Of a stretch of 64,000 bases of DNA, positions 32,946 to 43,903 are shown in pieces. How positions within the stretch are numbered: position 1 is the first letter of the stretch; each line of letters opens with the position of its first letter. The translations under genes and the position numbers were made by a program. The notes under the pieces are model-generated. The model worked only from the letters and a program-made list of their open reading frames with translations, did no database searches and was not told the DNA's origin. The stretch lies in the NCBI RefSeq assembly GCF_041956535.1, contig NW_027192216.1, forward strand, positions 253,807 to 317,806, in the 5' to 3' direction. This DNA comes from Calcarisporiella thermophila CBS 279.70 (Eukaryota; Calcarisporiellomycota).

Positions 32946-33983
32946 ATGGGTCAAAAGCATAGTCGTAAGCAACGAATTGGTAGTGATGCTGAGGTTGAGA
33001 GTCTTGCATCAGATACACACTGTAGGTGCTTGCGTTTATTAATACTTCGATCGATTCAATTTTTCTAATTACGCCTAATCACATAGTTACTACTCAAGAA
33101 ATCCAAAATCTGAAGGATACATTCAGACAAACAGCTGGACGAAGTACTGAATCTTTGAATGAGGAGCTGTTCAAAAAGGTCCCTATACATATTTATTCAA
33201 TCGACCTCGATTTAATTTTCACACTCTAAAATACTAGACACTTCACAGAGTAATTCGGCCCAATTCACCAAAAGATGACGTATTTTTAGAACGACTATTC
33301 AAAGCTTTTGATGTGGATAATAATAAGGAAATTGATTTTCGAGAATTTGTAGACGGGCTTAGTGCCTTTATGAAAGGAACCTCTGAGGAGAAGCTGGAAT
33401 GTATGCATTTTAATTCTAGGTCAACTAAGATTATTTTTAAAGTATTTTATGTATTTAATAGTGAGTTTCAAGCTTTATGATATGAACCAAGATGGCCTTG
33501 TCACACAAGAAGAAATGATTGATGTGATGAAAAAATTGGTAAGGCACAATCTGGATGTACTTTCGAAGTAATATTTAATGTTTATTTTTAGGCATCTGTA
33601 CTATCTACTGAGGATCAATCCATGAACATTACTCAGGCAGTTGCTAGATTATTTGAAGATGTAGACCTAAATGGTGATGGAAGACTGGTATGTGTCTATA
33701 CAATTTCATCGAAACTGAGCATAAATACATATACTTTAATTAAGACTCTCGAGGAGTTCAAACTCTCTGCTATGAAAGAGCCGCTAGTCATCGATTATCT
33801 CACAGGTAGAATCATAACCTATAATCTATTGCACCTATAACTAAATTATTATATTCTATTATTAAGGCTGGTTATCCGAGCACAAAACATTACTGAGCTA
33901 ATAGTTTTCTCTCTTTTCATTTATTTGATACCTTAGGAGTTGCTCCTGAATGTTCGATATATATTTCCTTCACTTCAAACTAA
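32946..33983 (+). CDS. EF-hand calcium sensor, calaxin/EFCAB1-like or calcineurin-B-like
   Basis: At least six exons, about 180 residues. The start MGQKHSRK places Gly at position 2 with Ser at 6, a possible N-myristoylation site. Three canonical loops are visible: DVDNNKEIDFRE, DMNQDGLVTQEE and DLNGDGRLTLEE, with a degenerate first EF-hand. The segments GLSAFMKGTSEEKLE, EEMIDVMKKL and EEFKLSAMKEPLVIDYLTG follow the order of calaxin (EFCAB1) and the wider neuronal-calcium-sensor/CNB group. A first-exon GTAGGT donor keeps phase. It may be a membrane-attached calcium sensor. Calaxin proper is an axonemal protein, so if the fungus lacks flagella another role is implied; family subtype is uncertain. 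Confidence 0.7.
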
Positions 33984-34094
33984 TTCTATTTGCTTCATTA
34001 CTAAACTTAAAACATTATTAATCTTCATGTTCTCTCAAATGATGTCTTCATTTCGGACGTATACTTAGGCAACTTTCAATAACCAATAAAATAT

Positions 34095-35587
34095 TTAACT
34101 AAAAAATTCAACCAAATGCCGTGTCACTGTCTCTGGATGCGTGACAACTATGATATGACCAGCTTCCGGTAGTGTAATTAGTTGAGCATGTTTAATCCGG
34201 CTAGTCAACTTCTCTGCACCGCTGTAGGGTACCGTTTGATCCTTATCTCCCTATTTTCACATGAATTGAGTTTTTGTATTGAAATTTAAATATTAAATCT
34301 ATACCCAGATAGCTAGTACGGGCACCCTCGGAATTTTACCCAAAGCGGCATAAGCATCTTCAAGGCCTACAAGCGGAAAATGACAAACACTAGAGAAGAA
34401 GGATCGCAAGTAGCCAGTGTGATAGCGTAGCTGATAGAGCATAATTTCTGATAATAAGCGCATCAATTCTGACACTTGTGCCATATCCTCTCCCTCACCA
34501 ACAGCCAGGAAACCAGGAGTGAGCTCTTTTCGAACTCGCGAAAGAATCGCATCCTCGATGTAGTTCTAGTGCGTAATTTGTTTTTTTTAAAAAAAAAATG
34601 CATTTTACAATAAAACTTCACTAACATCTCTAATAGATCACCTTACCTTAACAGCAGATATACCATTTAGAATGAGTAGTGTGGAGTTTACAAGCGATGA
34701 TTTGACCAGTTTGCCTAGAAGAGGTACCTCGGAATCCTTTTAAAATACATGTGTTTGAGAACGAAAGTTGCAATTGGAGTAGTAGTGTTTATACACACCG
34801 CCATCAAACCTGCTGGTGCAAGGAGAGCAATTCGATCCACCATATCAGGGAAATGTTGAGCAAATGAGGCGGCAATACCACCGCCCTTATTGAGAAATTA
34901 AAAATAATTAACACCATGGTTAAAAATCACCAATATTCCGCTTACCATAGATAGACCGACAATATTGACATTATGAGTCCATCCGATTTTATGAAGTAGC
35001 ATAAAAAGTTGATTCACGAAGAGTGCCTCATCATTGGGTACTATTTTTAATTGAAGAAATATGTCAAATTAAAAATATTATGCCAAAGCGAGATTTAATA
35101 GAGCACCTTTAGGGGCATCGCTATAGCCTCTTCCGAACAAATCTATTTAACAAGCCAGTTGTTATGTGATATCGATAATCGGCAACCATAAAAAAGGCTA
35201 ACCCACTTACCATAAGTCAGCACGCGAAAGCCATTTTTTGCAAGTTCATGCCCCACGAGTTTATATATTGCCGCTGGGATCGAAATTCCGTGCACAAGAA
35301 CAATCTACAAGCAACATATAAATGAGAATTACTTCCTATTTACTTCTTATTAATATTATAACCTTCTTTCCATCTTCTGGGCCGAAGAGCCAATATTTCG
35401 TTGATCCATTTGGAATTGAGACATAATCTCCTCCTGGAAATATGTCCTCCGGATATCCGACTTTGTCTCCATTTAGAGGTTTAGCATAGCGAAGGGATGA
35501 TGCCAACGGCTCACGCTTATTGAGTAAGGACATTACAAGAATGGGAACGCCAAGAAAAATAAGAGGAGCAATCAATTGATAAGTCAT
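34095..35587 (-). CDS. Alpha/beta hydrolase with N-terminal membrane anchor
   Basis: A multi-exon gene starting at 35587 with a signal anchor (YQLIAPLIFLGVPILVMSLL). The hydrolase core then reads IVLVHGISIPA, VLTYDLFGRGYSD, the nucleophile elbow NIVGLSMGGGIAASFA, PRVPVLAIWGDKDQTVPY (acid) and LPEAGHIIVVTHPE (histidine). It ends HLVEFFS at TAA 34095-34097. Ser, Asp and His of the triad are all present. The fold is the general serine-hydrolase type used by many lipases, epoxide hydrolases and esterases, and the substrate is unknown. Exon boundaries were followed by frame and GT-AG sites. Confidence 0.78.
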
Positions 35588-37000
35588 TGCTTTTATGCTA
35601 TTGCAGCTATTTATTAATTACACCACCCCTGATACTATTTTAGATATAAAAATGATAAGCCTCAACTTTGGTGGCAATTATAAACTTTAATTTAGCGCTC
35701 ACTGAGGCTGTTCAGGTTCGATTTTGAAATGTGAACAATTACTATGACTAATAGACAAGTCAGACAACCATGTGTTGCTTGGCCCTTACATTCCAAAGGG
35801 CTATTAATGGTTGGCTATTCGCAGTATTGCGGCTCACTTACTCGATCGAAGTAAAATATTGAAGTCTATATGCCTATGGATCAGCATGCAGACCTCGGGG
35901 GAAGGAAATAGCAATGAGCTCGACTGGAAACCAAACCGAATAGGCAATTTAAAAGTGTATTCGGAGATGCTACTTTTCCAATCATTGTTTAGATTTCTCA
36001 GTTATTGGGAGAATTGGACAAGTCAACCTTAGCAAGTTGAAATGTACCATGTAATTAAAGTAATCGAAGAATTCGGATTTGCGATCATGTCAACGCTCTC
36101 ATAAAGAACTAGAATTGATAGTGGAACATGTCGAATATTTGAAAATATTTGAGTTTGTACAAGAGATGTTGCCATACTTCCCGTCAAAGTAGAATTAGAA
36201 TGGGCCATTTAAGGGTTCTTAGGTCCTTCTGTTACATTGGGATTATCTCGCAAGGACTTATTAAGTTTCTCGCAGCTGAGCAAATGTCTCTCTGGGTAGG
36301 AATATTCATCAACATATGTGAATGCTTGCAGCAAGGATTATTTGCGGACAGAGCGATAGATAAGTATATATTTCAAAGGCCAATCCAAATCAGCATTAAA
36401 CTATGAGGGAATCATAAAAGTCTCACATTTCCAGATCCAATACTTTGGCTATTTGGCAGAGACTTAGGATTATATAACAAATGAAATTATAAGACCAACA
36501 GTTAAAGATATCGCATCGGAATAGAAACAAAAATAAGAAGCATAGGTGCTTTATCCAATTTGCAAATAAGCATTTTTATATCCCTAGTTGCTCAGCGTCT
36601 ATCTCTAATACTTTAACCTTTTCATGTTAAAACCACGAAGTGTTCTGGTTGAAAATTTAAGCACAGTGTTTTCAGGAAAAGAGTCAAATCATGGTGGAGA
36701 CATGGAATGATTGCTCACATTTCCCCGTGTTAAATCTTCGCAAGCTATGGACGAGTATTTTTAATTCACAAAGTGGAGATTTGATACATCATCACGCCAG
36801 AACCCAACGTAGTTGGAATATCACAACACGGCTTCACAAATGGAAAAGCTCTTAAAATAATTAGGGGTCACTCGACATGTTATAATCTTTATTATTTAAA
36901 ATTGTAAACATGAGAGTATTTGCAAAAACAACATTATAAAGAAATGGATTGGCTTAAGAAATGAAGAAGGGTTAAATACTTTCATATATAAATCACATCT
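35588..37000. other. Gene-poor spacer
   Basis: Only short frames without codon-level support (for example 36149-36406 plus and 35811-36032 plus). No family recognised; perhaps a decayed gene. Confidence 0.4.
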
Positions 37001-38007
37001 CTATCTTCCTCGGTTAATAATGCTATCATAGTGAAAAGGGTCATGAAACGGTATTGTGCAAATGTTACTCAAATTAAACGACTCACCCGATCCAGACTTC
37101 TTCTTAAGTTTGGGTATGCGACCGGGCGATGCTCGCCCATTCATTCTCTTTCGTTTCTTTTCCCCATAAGTTCCGTCCGAGTGATCACTTACATGATCAT
37201 CTGCCTGACTAGCTGGAGTAAAAGGGGACGAAGAGCCGCGGTCAGCTAGACGGCGGCTTGCAACACGACTGCTTGCTCTACCAGCAAGCCCCAAACATTT
37301 TTCAAGGTGTGGGGCATATCGTGTCGATGGATATGGCTTTTGGCATCGAACACACTCATATGTCGGGATATTGGTAGCTTGCAGACTATTTCCAAAGATG
37401 TCCACGCCAATTTTTTGCACTATTGAGAGCAGCATTAATCATATTCATGCTGAATTTGCTTATATAGAATCTACTCACCATAAGAGCGGCACCTTAGAAA
37501 AAAATAGTAAAAAAGCATTAAATGAACAAATTAATATATAAACACATTTTATTAAATTTGGATTATTAAAAATTGTATCGTACCTGGTTCTACATATCTG
37601 ACATAATGAGTTAGACAATTTCATTTCTCGATGTGCTTCAAACAGAGTTGATAATGTGCACTCGTCTATCAAATCATTTAAAATCGATAATGCCTAGATG
37701 TAGTGTGATCGCTTATTGAATAACCACTTGAAGTTTGTGTCAAAATGTAAACTTACTAGCGAATCTTCAGCGCTTGAGGACATGTCGCTATCTTCCAATA
37801 TCGACTCAAGAGCGCTCTCATCTATTATCCCAACATCGGTGCCATGTTCCCGAGTTAATTTCTCAAAGACTCTTCAATAAAATACATAATTAGTAATTTA
37901 GTATCAATCTCTACAAGCTAAATTACATACGACTCATTATTCTCCGTCATCACTTCTCTGAGAAGACTGAAGTTAATTTTTCTCCCAAGAGTGACTGACA
38001 TCTCCAT
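37001..38007 (-). CDS. SGF11: SAGA complex DUB-module subunit Sgf11
   Basis: Several exons with start MEMSVTLGRKINF. The N-terminal helix, which in yeast threads through the Ubp8-Sus1-Sgf73 module, is followed by KIGVDIFGNSLQA. The zinc finger then reads YECVRCQKPYPSTRYAPHLE KC, that is C-x2-C...H-x3-C as in Sgf11/ATXN7L3, followed by RASSRVASRRLADRG. Between the helix and the finger, a 14-nt exon (GTGCCGCTCTTATG, about 37480-37493) is needed to keep phase between two good introns. The final exon either ends at 37001 or is spliced once more at a GTGAGT after KKKSG to a two-codon end. Sgf11 activates H2B deubiquitination. Confidence 0.82.
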
Positions 38008-38537
38008 TCAATGTGACTTGGAGGCTGAGTTAAACTAACAAAATACAGACGAAAAAAGCTGAGTTGGTGCAGATATTGTATGCGAGCAATACGAGAAAAG
38101 GAACAACTAGAAAGCATGCAGTGGGCATTTCATTAACGAAATGTAATATATTCATCACTTAAGATAAAACGAAATAAATATTTCCACACATTATACAAAA
38201 TTTTATAAGCAATAAATTAAATGGCTGGAAAATACCATAAGAAATGAAAGAGCGTTCCATTAAGATAAAATAGTTTGATACTTATTAAGAAAAAAAAAAC
38301 ACTATTTATCGGCTTGATATGTTATACTAGGTAATATTAACTTCATCACCAGGTGTCAGTCTCGAGTTCGTATTTAAAATGATTCATACATAGCCCAGAT
38401 AGATTTAGTTTTAGATGGAGATATATTTCAAGAAGATATCGGAAACTTTCACAAAAGCTCAAGATATAACAAGAAATCAAAAATTAAGGAAATGTGAATT
38501 TACAATGAGACGACACATGCTTTTGGTTGTATCAGCT
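38008..38537. other. Spacer
   Basis: AT-rich. No gene or RNA recognised. Confidence 0.5.
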
Positions 38538-40167
38538 TTAGAAATGCTCCTTGTGCAGTACAAACTGCACTGCCTTATCGCAAGCTTCTTTACACTCGCG
38601 TTTTAGCTGGCGGGCTAGTGCCGGTGGGCCACAATAGTATACACCCACTTTCACCTTGGAGCCCTGATGTAGTCCAGGGAGATAATTTCCTGATGCAATT
38701 GCCACTTTCATATGCCGGAAGGTTAGGGCGAAATTAGGTCGGCCATAATGTGTCCGTGATTCCAGGTCGGTCACCGGATCTTGAGGTAAAGAAACATCGT
38801 TGATCATAAGATTATAGACTGTCTCTTCTGGCAATTTTCCAGTGAGATAGATGTGAATGCCAAGAAACTTGAGGTAGAAGGTCGCCTCCTCTACATGCCG
38901 CAATAATTGTTGGAACCATTCAAATGCCTAAATGAGTAATAAATGAGTCAGATAAAATAGAATTGACTTCGTTTAAGAAGCAATAACATACACTTGTGTC
39001 TCGGCAGATCCAAAAGAATTCAACACGTTGTAGCTTGAAAGACTGGCCCTTTTGATGGCGAATCCAGATATGCTTGAGGATTGAGGCAAAAGGTGTGACA
39101 CCAATACCTGTACCAATGAGTATGGCAACCTCATTGTCGAACACGTCCTCTGAGGGTGCGCCAAATGGTCCGTCGATACGTATTTGCGGAAGGGAGAGTG
39201 CTCCAGGTCTCAGTGCTAGTACCTCTTCACTTCCTTTAAAGACCGTCTGATATCCAAGGCGTTCTGCAAGTTTCCGAGTCCAGTCACCGGCTTGACGGAT
39301 GTGCACAGATATGTAGTCTTCATCAGGCGAGGAGGTAATTGTAAAAGGATGCCACTCGAAATAAGATACTTCGGGTACATTCAAAAACATGTACTGTCCA
39401 ACTTTGTAGCGCATGCTTGGTTTTTTCATTTGCAGTTCAATCACGTTTCCAGGATGAGCAACGACTTTGGAGATGTAAGTCTCACGTCGGCTACGCACCA
39501 GACGTATTACTCTTTCAATAACATAGAGGGAGTAGCTGACGATAATAAATTGCCATGAATTATACCCGCGGCATTCTCCAGTACCCGTTTTGACGAAGCA
39601 GCCATAACCATGGAGCATTGCAAGCAGCAAGAAAAAGAAGGCAAGATGATGAGTATACCAGAAAGACTCGAAGCTGGTACGGCGGATTTCGGGCGTTGCG
39701 GTGGTATATATGAGCAGCATGCAGAGTAACATCAAATGGCCAGTCGTGCCTCCCCAGGTAGAATAATGGATGCTAAGAGCAGGGAGCCTTCGCAGGACAG
39801 CATCAAGAGTGTAAAAATTTATGTAATGTGCAGTAACGTGGATACTCGTGAAGAATAGCATTGTCCAAGCAGTAACTTTGTGAAGCCAGATGTTTTCGTC
39901 AAGATCCACGAAGCGTTTTAGGCGAGTCCAGCGCAGCATTCGAAGCAGATTACGGCATACAGGCAGTAAAATGAACGCAAGATCAAAAGCTAGGGCAAGA
40001 CCAGCTCCCCGAGAAGTCCACACAGAAAAGCCAATATCATTTAGTTGTTGCAATTCCGAATCGAGCTTCTGCTTGAAGAAGCCATATACGAATAGGCCGC
40101 CGTGGATAACAAACCAGATGAAGTAAAACAGATATGTGCGAAGCGTCCAATCGCTAATTCTTATCAT
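38538..40167 (-). CDS. NADPH oxidase (gp91phox/Nox family)
   Basis: Two exons (40167-38992 and 38927-38538) give 521 residues. ATG 40167 (MIRISDWTLRTYLF) is preferred to an in-frame ATG at 40359 because the family begins here. Haem-binding histidines are H96 and H110 (WLHKVTAW, TSIHVTAH) and H173 and H186 (YTHHLAFF, AMLHGYG), 14 and 13 residues apart as in human NOX2. FAD binding is by HPFTITSSP and NADPH binding by GTGIGVTPF, with a final CGPPALARQL. There is no EF-hand extension, so it belongs to the regulated NoxA/NoxB-like type, which needs p67phox/Rac-like activators. It makes superoxide outside or in vesicles for fungal differentiation. Confidence 0.93.
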
Positions 40168-41100
40168 ATTTCCAGGTGTATATGTGTTCAACACAAATAC
40201 GAATAAAATAGAGAACAGATCGTGCGTTCCAGCGCAGATAAAAAAAGAGAAGGAAGAATACAGGGGGGCGAGAGGGAAAGCGTGATGCAAAGGATGAATA
40301 GAGAGTGAAGGTGTTACTTGTATGCGCAAAATAATATGTCTATGACCAGTCATTTTCATGGGTTATTTTGTGTGACAGTGCTGTTTGACTACTAAAATTC
40401 CGAGGAGAAGGTTCAGCCAAAAATCAATCCGCAGCAACTTGATGCTTCCCTCGGCAGATATTCACTCTGACATCTCTGCCCAGGCTGTTCTCATCTCTTC
40501 GGCCGAATCATTAACATAGCAGATTGTTCCAAAAAGCCAAAAACAAACCTAATGCCTCAGCCCTTCAGTAAAATCCAGGTTATCAGTATTATCCCGGCCA
40601 TTGCTTAACCGCATCAGTGATAACAAGCCGAAATATTAGCAACAAGCCAGCTTGACTTTAAGAAAGCCGTGAATCACAAGAGAGCATGGTTCATCTATGA
40701 TTCAACTTTATCAGAACAATGTTCTACCGCTCTTACGGGGACAATCATAGCGAACAAAATGACTATATGAAAAATGCAACAATGCATAGAAATCATGAGT
40801 TGTTACATTAGCTCCCCCCAGAATGTTGGTCTCTGCTATCCTGTAGTTTATCGTGACAGTGCACTGAATAATCGATCTGAAACTCTTCATATAGGAAGCT
40901 TTATGACACCTTGTTTCTATAACTTAGTTGAGGAGATTAAAATATTGCTTCTATGCGAATGGTTTCCTTATATATCCGAAACGCATTAATAATTAATTTT
41001 AATAATTTTTAATCTTTCTGGCAGTATATTCGTGTTCCTCTTCTATTCGTTCTACACTATAAGCAATTATTATCCTTCTTTTCCCTTGCCAAAATTCGGG
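40168..41100. other. Divergent promoter region of NADPH oxidase and PDI genes
   Basis: About 930 bp with no supported gene. Short frames on the plus strand (40774-40989, 41032 onward) have no protein support. Confidence 0.5.
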
Positions 41101-42619
41101 ATGATAATGTTGAAATCAGCCATTTTAGCACTTACACCATTTACCCTCCTGGGACTCGTTCTGTGTCAAAGCAATGTTGTGGATTTGAATCCATCCAACT
41201 TTGATAAGGTGATTAATTATCAACACAATTTTCCGATCTAAAATTTATAATGTTCTCCCCTCTAGGTCATTGATGGATCAAAACATGCCTTGGTCGAATT
41301 TTATGCTCCGTGGTGTGGACATTGCAAGGTAAATTGGTGGAAGAAATCCTACACCACTACTAAATAAGCCGCTTTATTAATTTCCAATTTTTCGCTCTAA
41401 TTTTTTTAGAATCTTGCTCCGGTAAAGAAGCTTCTACTCTGAAGATTGGACTTTATTGTCATGTTAATTCATTTATTTTTATTTAGACCTATGAGGAACT
41501 TGCTGATGCGTTCTCTTATGCTAAAGATCGTGTTATTATCGCAAAAGTCAACGCGGATGAACATCGCGATTTGGGGCAGAAATTTGATGTTTCCGGTTTC
41601 CCTACATTAAAATGGTTCCCTAAGAGCACCAACAAGCCAGAAGATTATAACAAAGGACGCGATCTCGATTCTCTTGCCGCATTTGTTAAGGAAAAATCAG
41701 GTAGAGTAGTTTGTCATATATCATTAACTATCATAACTTAGATAATTCTTTTAATAAGGCGTTGCCCCTCGTATCAAAAAACAGCCTTCTGCTGTCACCG
41801 TTCTCTCTACATCTGACTTTGATGAAGTTGCTCTGGATAAAAATAAGGGTGTGTTAGTAGAGTTCTATGCCCCGTGGTGTGGTCACTGCAAGAACTTGGC
41901 CCCTATTTACGAGAAAGTGGCGCAAGATTTTTCTACTGAGTTGGATTGTGTTGTTGCTAATGTTGACGCGACACAGAATGAGAGTCTCGCGGAAAAGTAA
42001 GAGCTGATTTTGTAGTATTCTTTTGTTTGGCCGATCTAACGTTATGATATAGATATGGAGTTACTGGCTATCCAACTATCAAGTTTTTCCCTAAGGGTGA
42101 TGACAAGAAGCCGATTGACTATGATCGTTCTCGCTCACAAAAAGATTTTGTTGATTTTTTGAACGAACATTGTGGTACCCATCGCGTGGTTGGCGGTAAT
42201 CTCAATGTGGAGGTAAAATAAACCCGTACATTTGCCCTAAGGTTTTATTCTTCCGTCTCTTTTAATTTATTGTTCGCGACTGTTGCTTGTAGGCGGGTAA
42301 GATCCCCGAGCTGGATAGTATTGCTTCCCAGTTCATTCGTGCTTCTTCCAGTGAGCGATCACCCATTGTTAACAAAGCTGAGGAACAAGTGTCTGCATTG
42401 GACCAAAAGCTCCAGCCTCAAGCGCGCTACTACATGAAAGTGATGGAGAAAATTGTGAAGGATGAAGAGTACCCAACCAAAGAATTGGCACGTTTAGGAC
42501 GACTTCTTTCTTCCGGTTCGCTAAGCCGCTCAAAGGCTGATGAGCTTACAATCCGCAAAAATATTCTTTCTAGCTTTATTAAGGATTCGAAACAAAAGGA
42601 GGGGCATGAGGAATTGTAA
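41101..42619 (+). CDS. Protein disulfide isomerase, P5/TigA type with ERp29-like tail
   Basis: Seven or so exons. The signal peptide [19 protein letters not shown] leads into two thioredoxin domains, each with YAPWCGHCK (catalytic CGHC). A helical ERp29c-like region follows ([14 protein letters not shown]... [24 protein letters not shown]). The C-terminus is GHEEL, an HDEL-like ER-retention signal. In domain 1 the four codons after CGHCK (Asn-Leu-Ala-Pro) sit alone in a 12-nt exon at 41410-41421 between two GT-AG introns. The second domain keeps the equivalent residues in one exon. It catalyses disulfide formation and isomerisation in the ER. Either ATG at 41101 or 41107 could start; both give a signal peptide. 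Confidence 0.92.
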
Positions 42620-42929
42620 GCAATAATTTTACGTGTGATAACGTGTTGCTAAAGGGTACAATGGAATATTTTGATTGCGTTAACCCGCCTATTGCTTTTC
42701 ACAATAAATCTCGCATATAAAAATTATATAATCAATGTTGCTATCGCGCTGTATGTTTTGATTTATACTGTGACACTAGATTCTGAATTAGTCGGCTACA
42801 CAAATCGAGCGGAGTCATGAGACACACCCTTTCTCTCCTTCTTCTACCCACTCACTTGCTCTGCAATAATCTCATAATTCTGCACACATTTATCAATTCT
42901 TATTGAATCTTCCAGGATAAACGGTATAT
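42620..42929. other. Spacer upstream of the histone gene
   Basis: No gene seen. It contains CTTTCTCTCCTTCTTC-type pyrimidine stretches common in fungal promoters. Confidence 0.4.
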
Positions 42930-43605
42930 ATGACTCGTAGGACTGCGAAAAAAGCCACTATCGTGGGGGATAATGAGAAAGAGCCGAAAACAGAACCAGA
43001 AAAGAAAAAAACGACAACAGAAGTAGCGAGTGTCATTGAAAAAAAGGGAAATCGAGAAAGCAAAGAGAAGACCATAAAATCAAAAGGACCAGACACAAAA
43101 AAAGTTCACCTAAAGTTGATTCAAAAAAGCAAGAAGCATCTAAGAATCCTTCGCATCCTCCCTATAAAACAATGATAATTGCCGCAATCACGAACTTGAA
43201 AGAGCGCATGGGGTAAGCTTCACAATACGTTGTTTTTTCACTGTCCTTGCTGAAAGTGTTTACATTCTTTTGGATAGATCTTCGCGCTATGCAATCAAAA
43301 AATATATACATCAGAACTACGGGGTAGATGACACGAAGGTGGTAGATTCGCAAATAAATATAGCGATAAAACGGGGGGTTGAAGCAGGGCTATTTGCGCA
43401 GCCAAAGGGGCCGTCTGGAACGGTTAAACTCGTAAAGAAGGAAAGGCCAGTCAAAAAGGAGTCTGCTGCAGCTACTAAGAAGCAGGAGAAAAGGAAGGCA
43501 AGAAAGGAAACGAAGCAGCCTTCAGCAATTAAAGCTGCAGATAAGAAGCGTTCAAAAAAGAGTAATCAGAAACAAAAAACCGCTGCTTTAAAGGATACTA
43601 AGTAA
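42930..43605 (+). CDS. Linker histone H1, with a one-base frame break in the N-terminal tail
   Basis: Lys-rich N-terminal tail from ATG 42930, then a globular H15 domain: HPPYKTMIIAAITNLKERMG, spliced by GTAAGC/ATAG to SSRYAIKKYIHQNYGVDDTK and INIAIKRGVEAGLFAQPKG. A very basic C-terminal tail ends AALKDTK at 43605. The frame starting at the ATG and the frame of the globular domain do not match: the tail's frame runs past TKKV into a stop. They would agree if the A7 run at 43097-43103 had one more A. No GT-AG pair I tested bridges the two. This is either a sequence error in a homopolymer or a real indel making the gene broken. The domain itself is intact. Confidence 0.8.
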
Positions 43606-43903
43606 CCATAGTATTTTATAACTCTTTCTGTCACCATCAAGAGGTATCCTTTACCAATATATCAGTCTTCTATCAGTGTTCAATAATCTAGGGTCTGACT
43701 ATGATTGGGGAATTCGAGTTTTATTCATCCAATAAAAGCTATTTTCTAGTCTATAAATGTATTGATTATTGTATAATAGTTGATATACAGCAAAGTAACA
43801 TAATCATAGGAATCGAAGCAAACAAGATATCAAAGTCTTTCGTGTTTAAATATACAGAGCAAAAAGTAGAGCCAAAATAGAGATTATTTTCTTTAAAAAA
43901 AAT
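43606..43903. other. Convergent 3' spacer
   Basis: AT-rich with AATAAA-type motifs (for example AATAAAAGC near 43731). No gene seen. Confidence 0.4.

Noticed and set aside
40168-40359. 64-codon N-terminal extension of the NADPH oxidase
   Set aside because: The Nox family starts at MIRISDW; the upstream in-frame sequence resembles a 5' leader.
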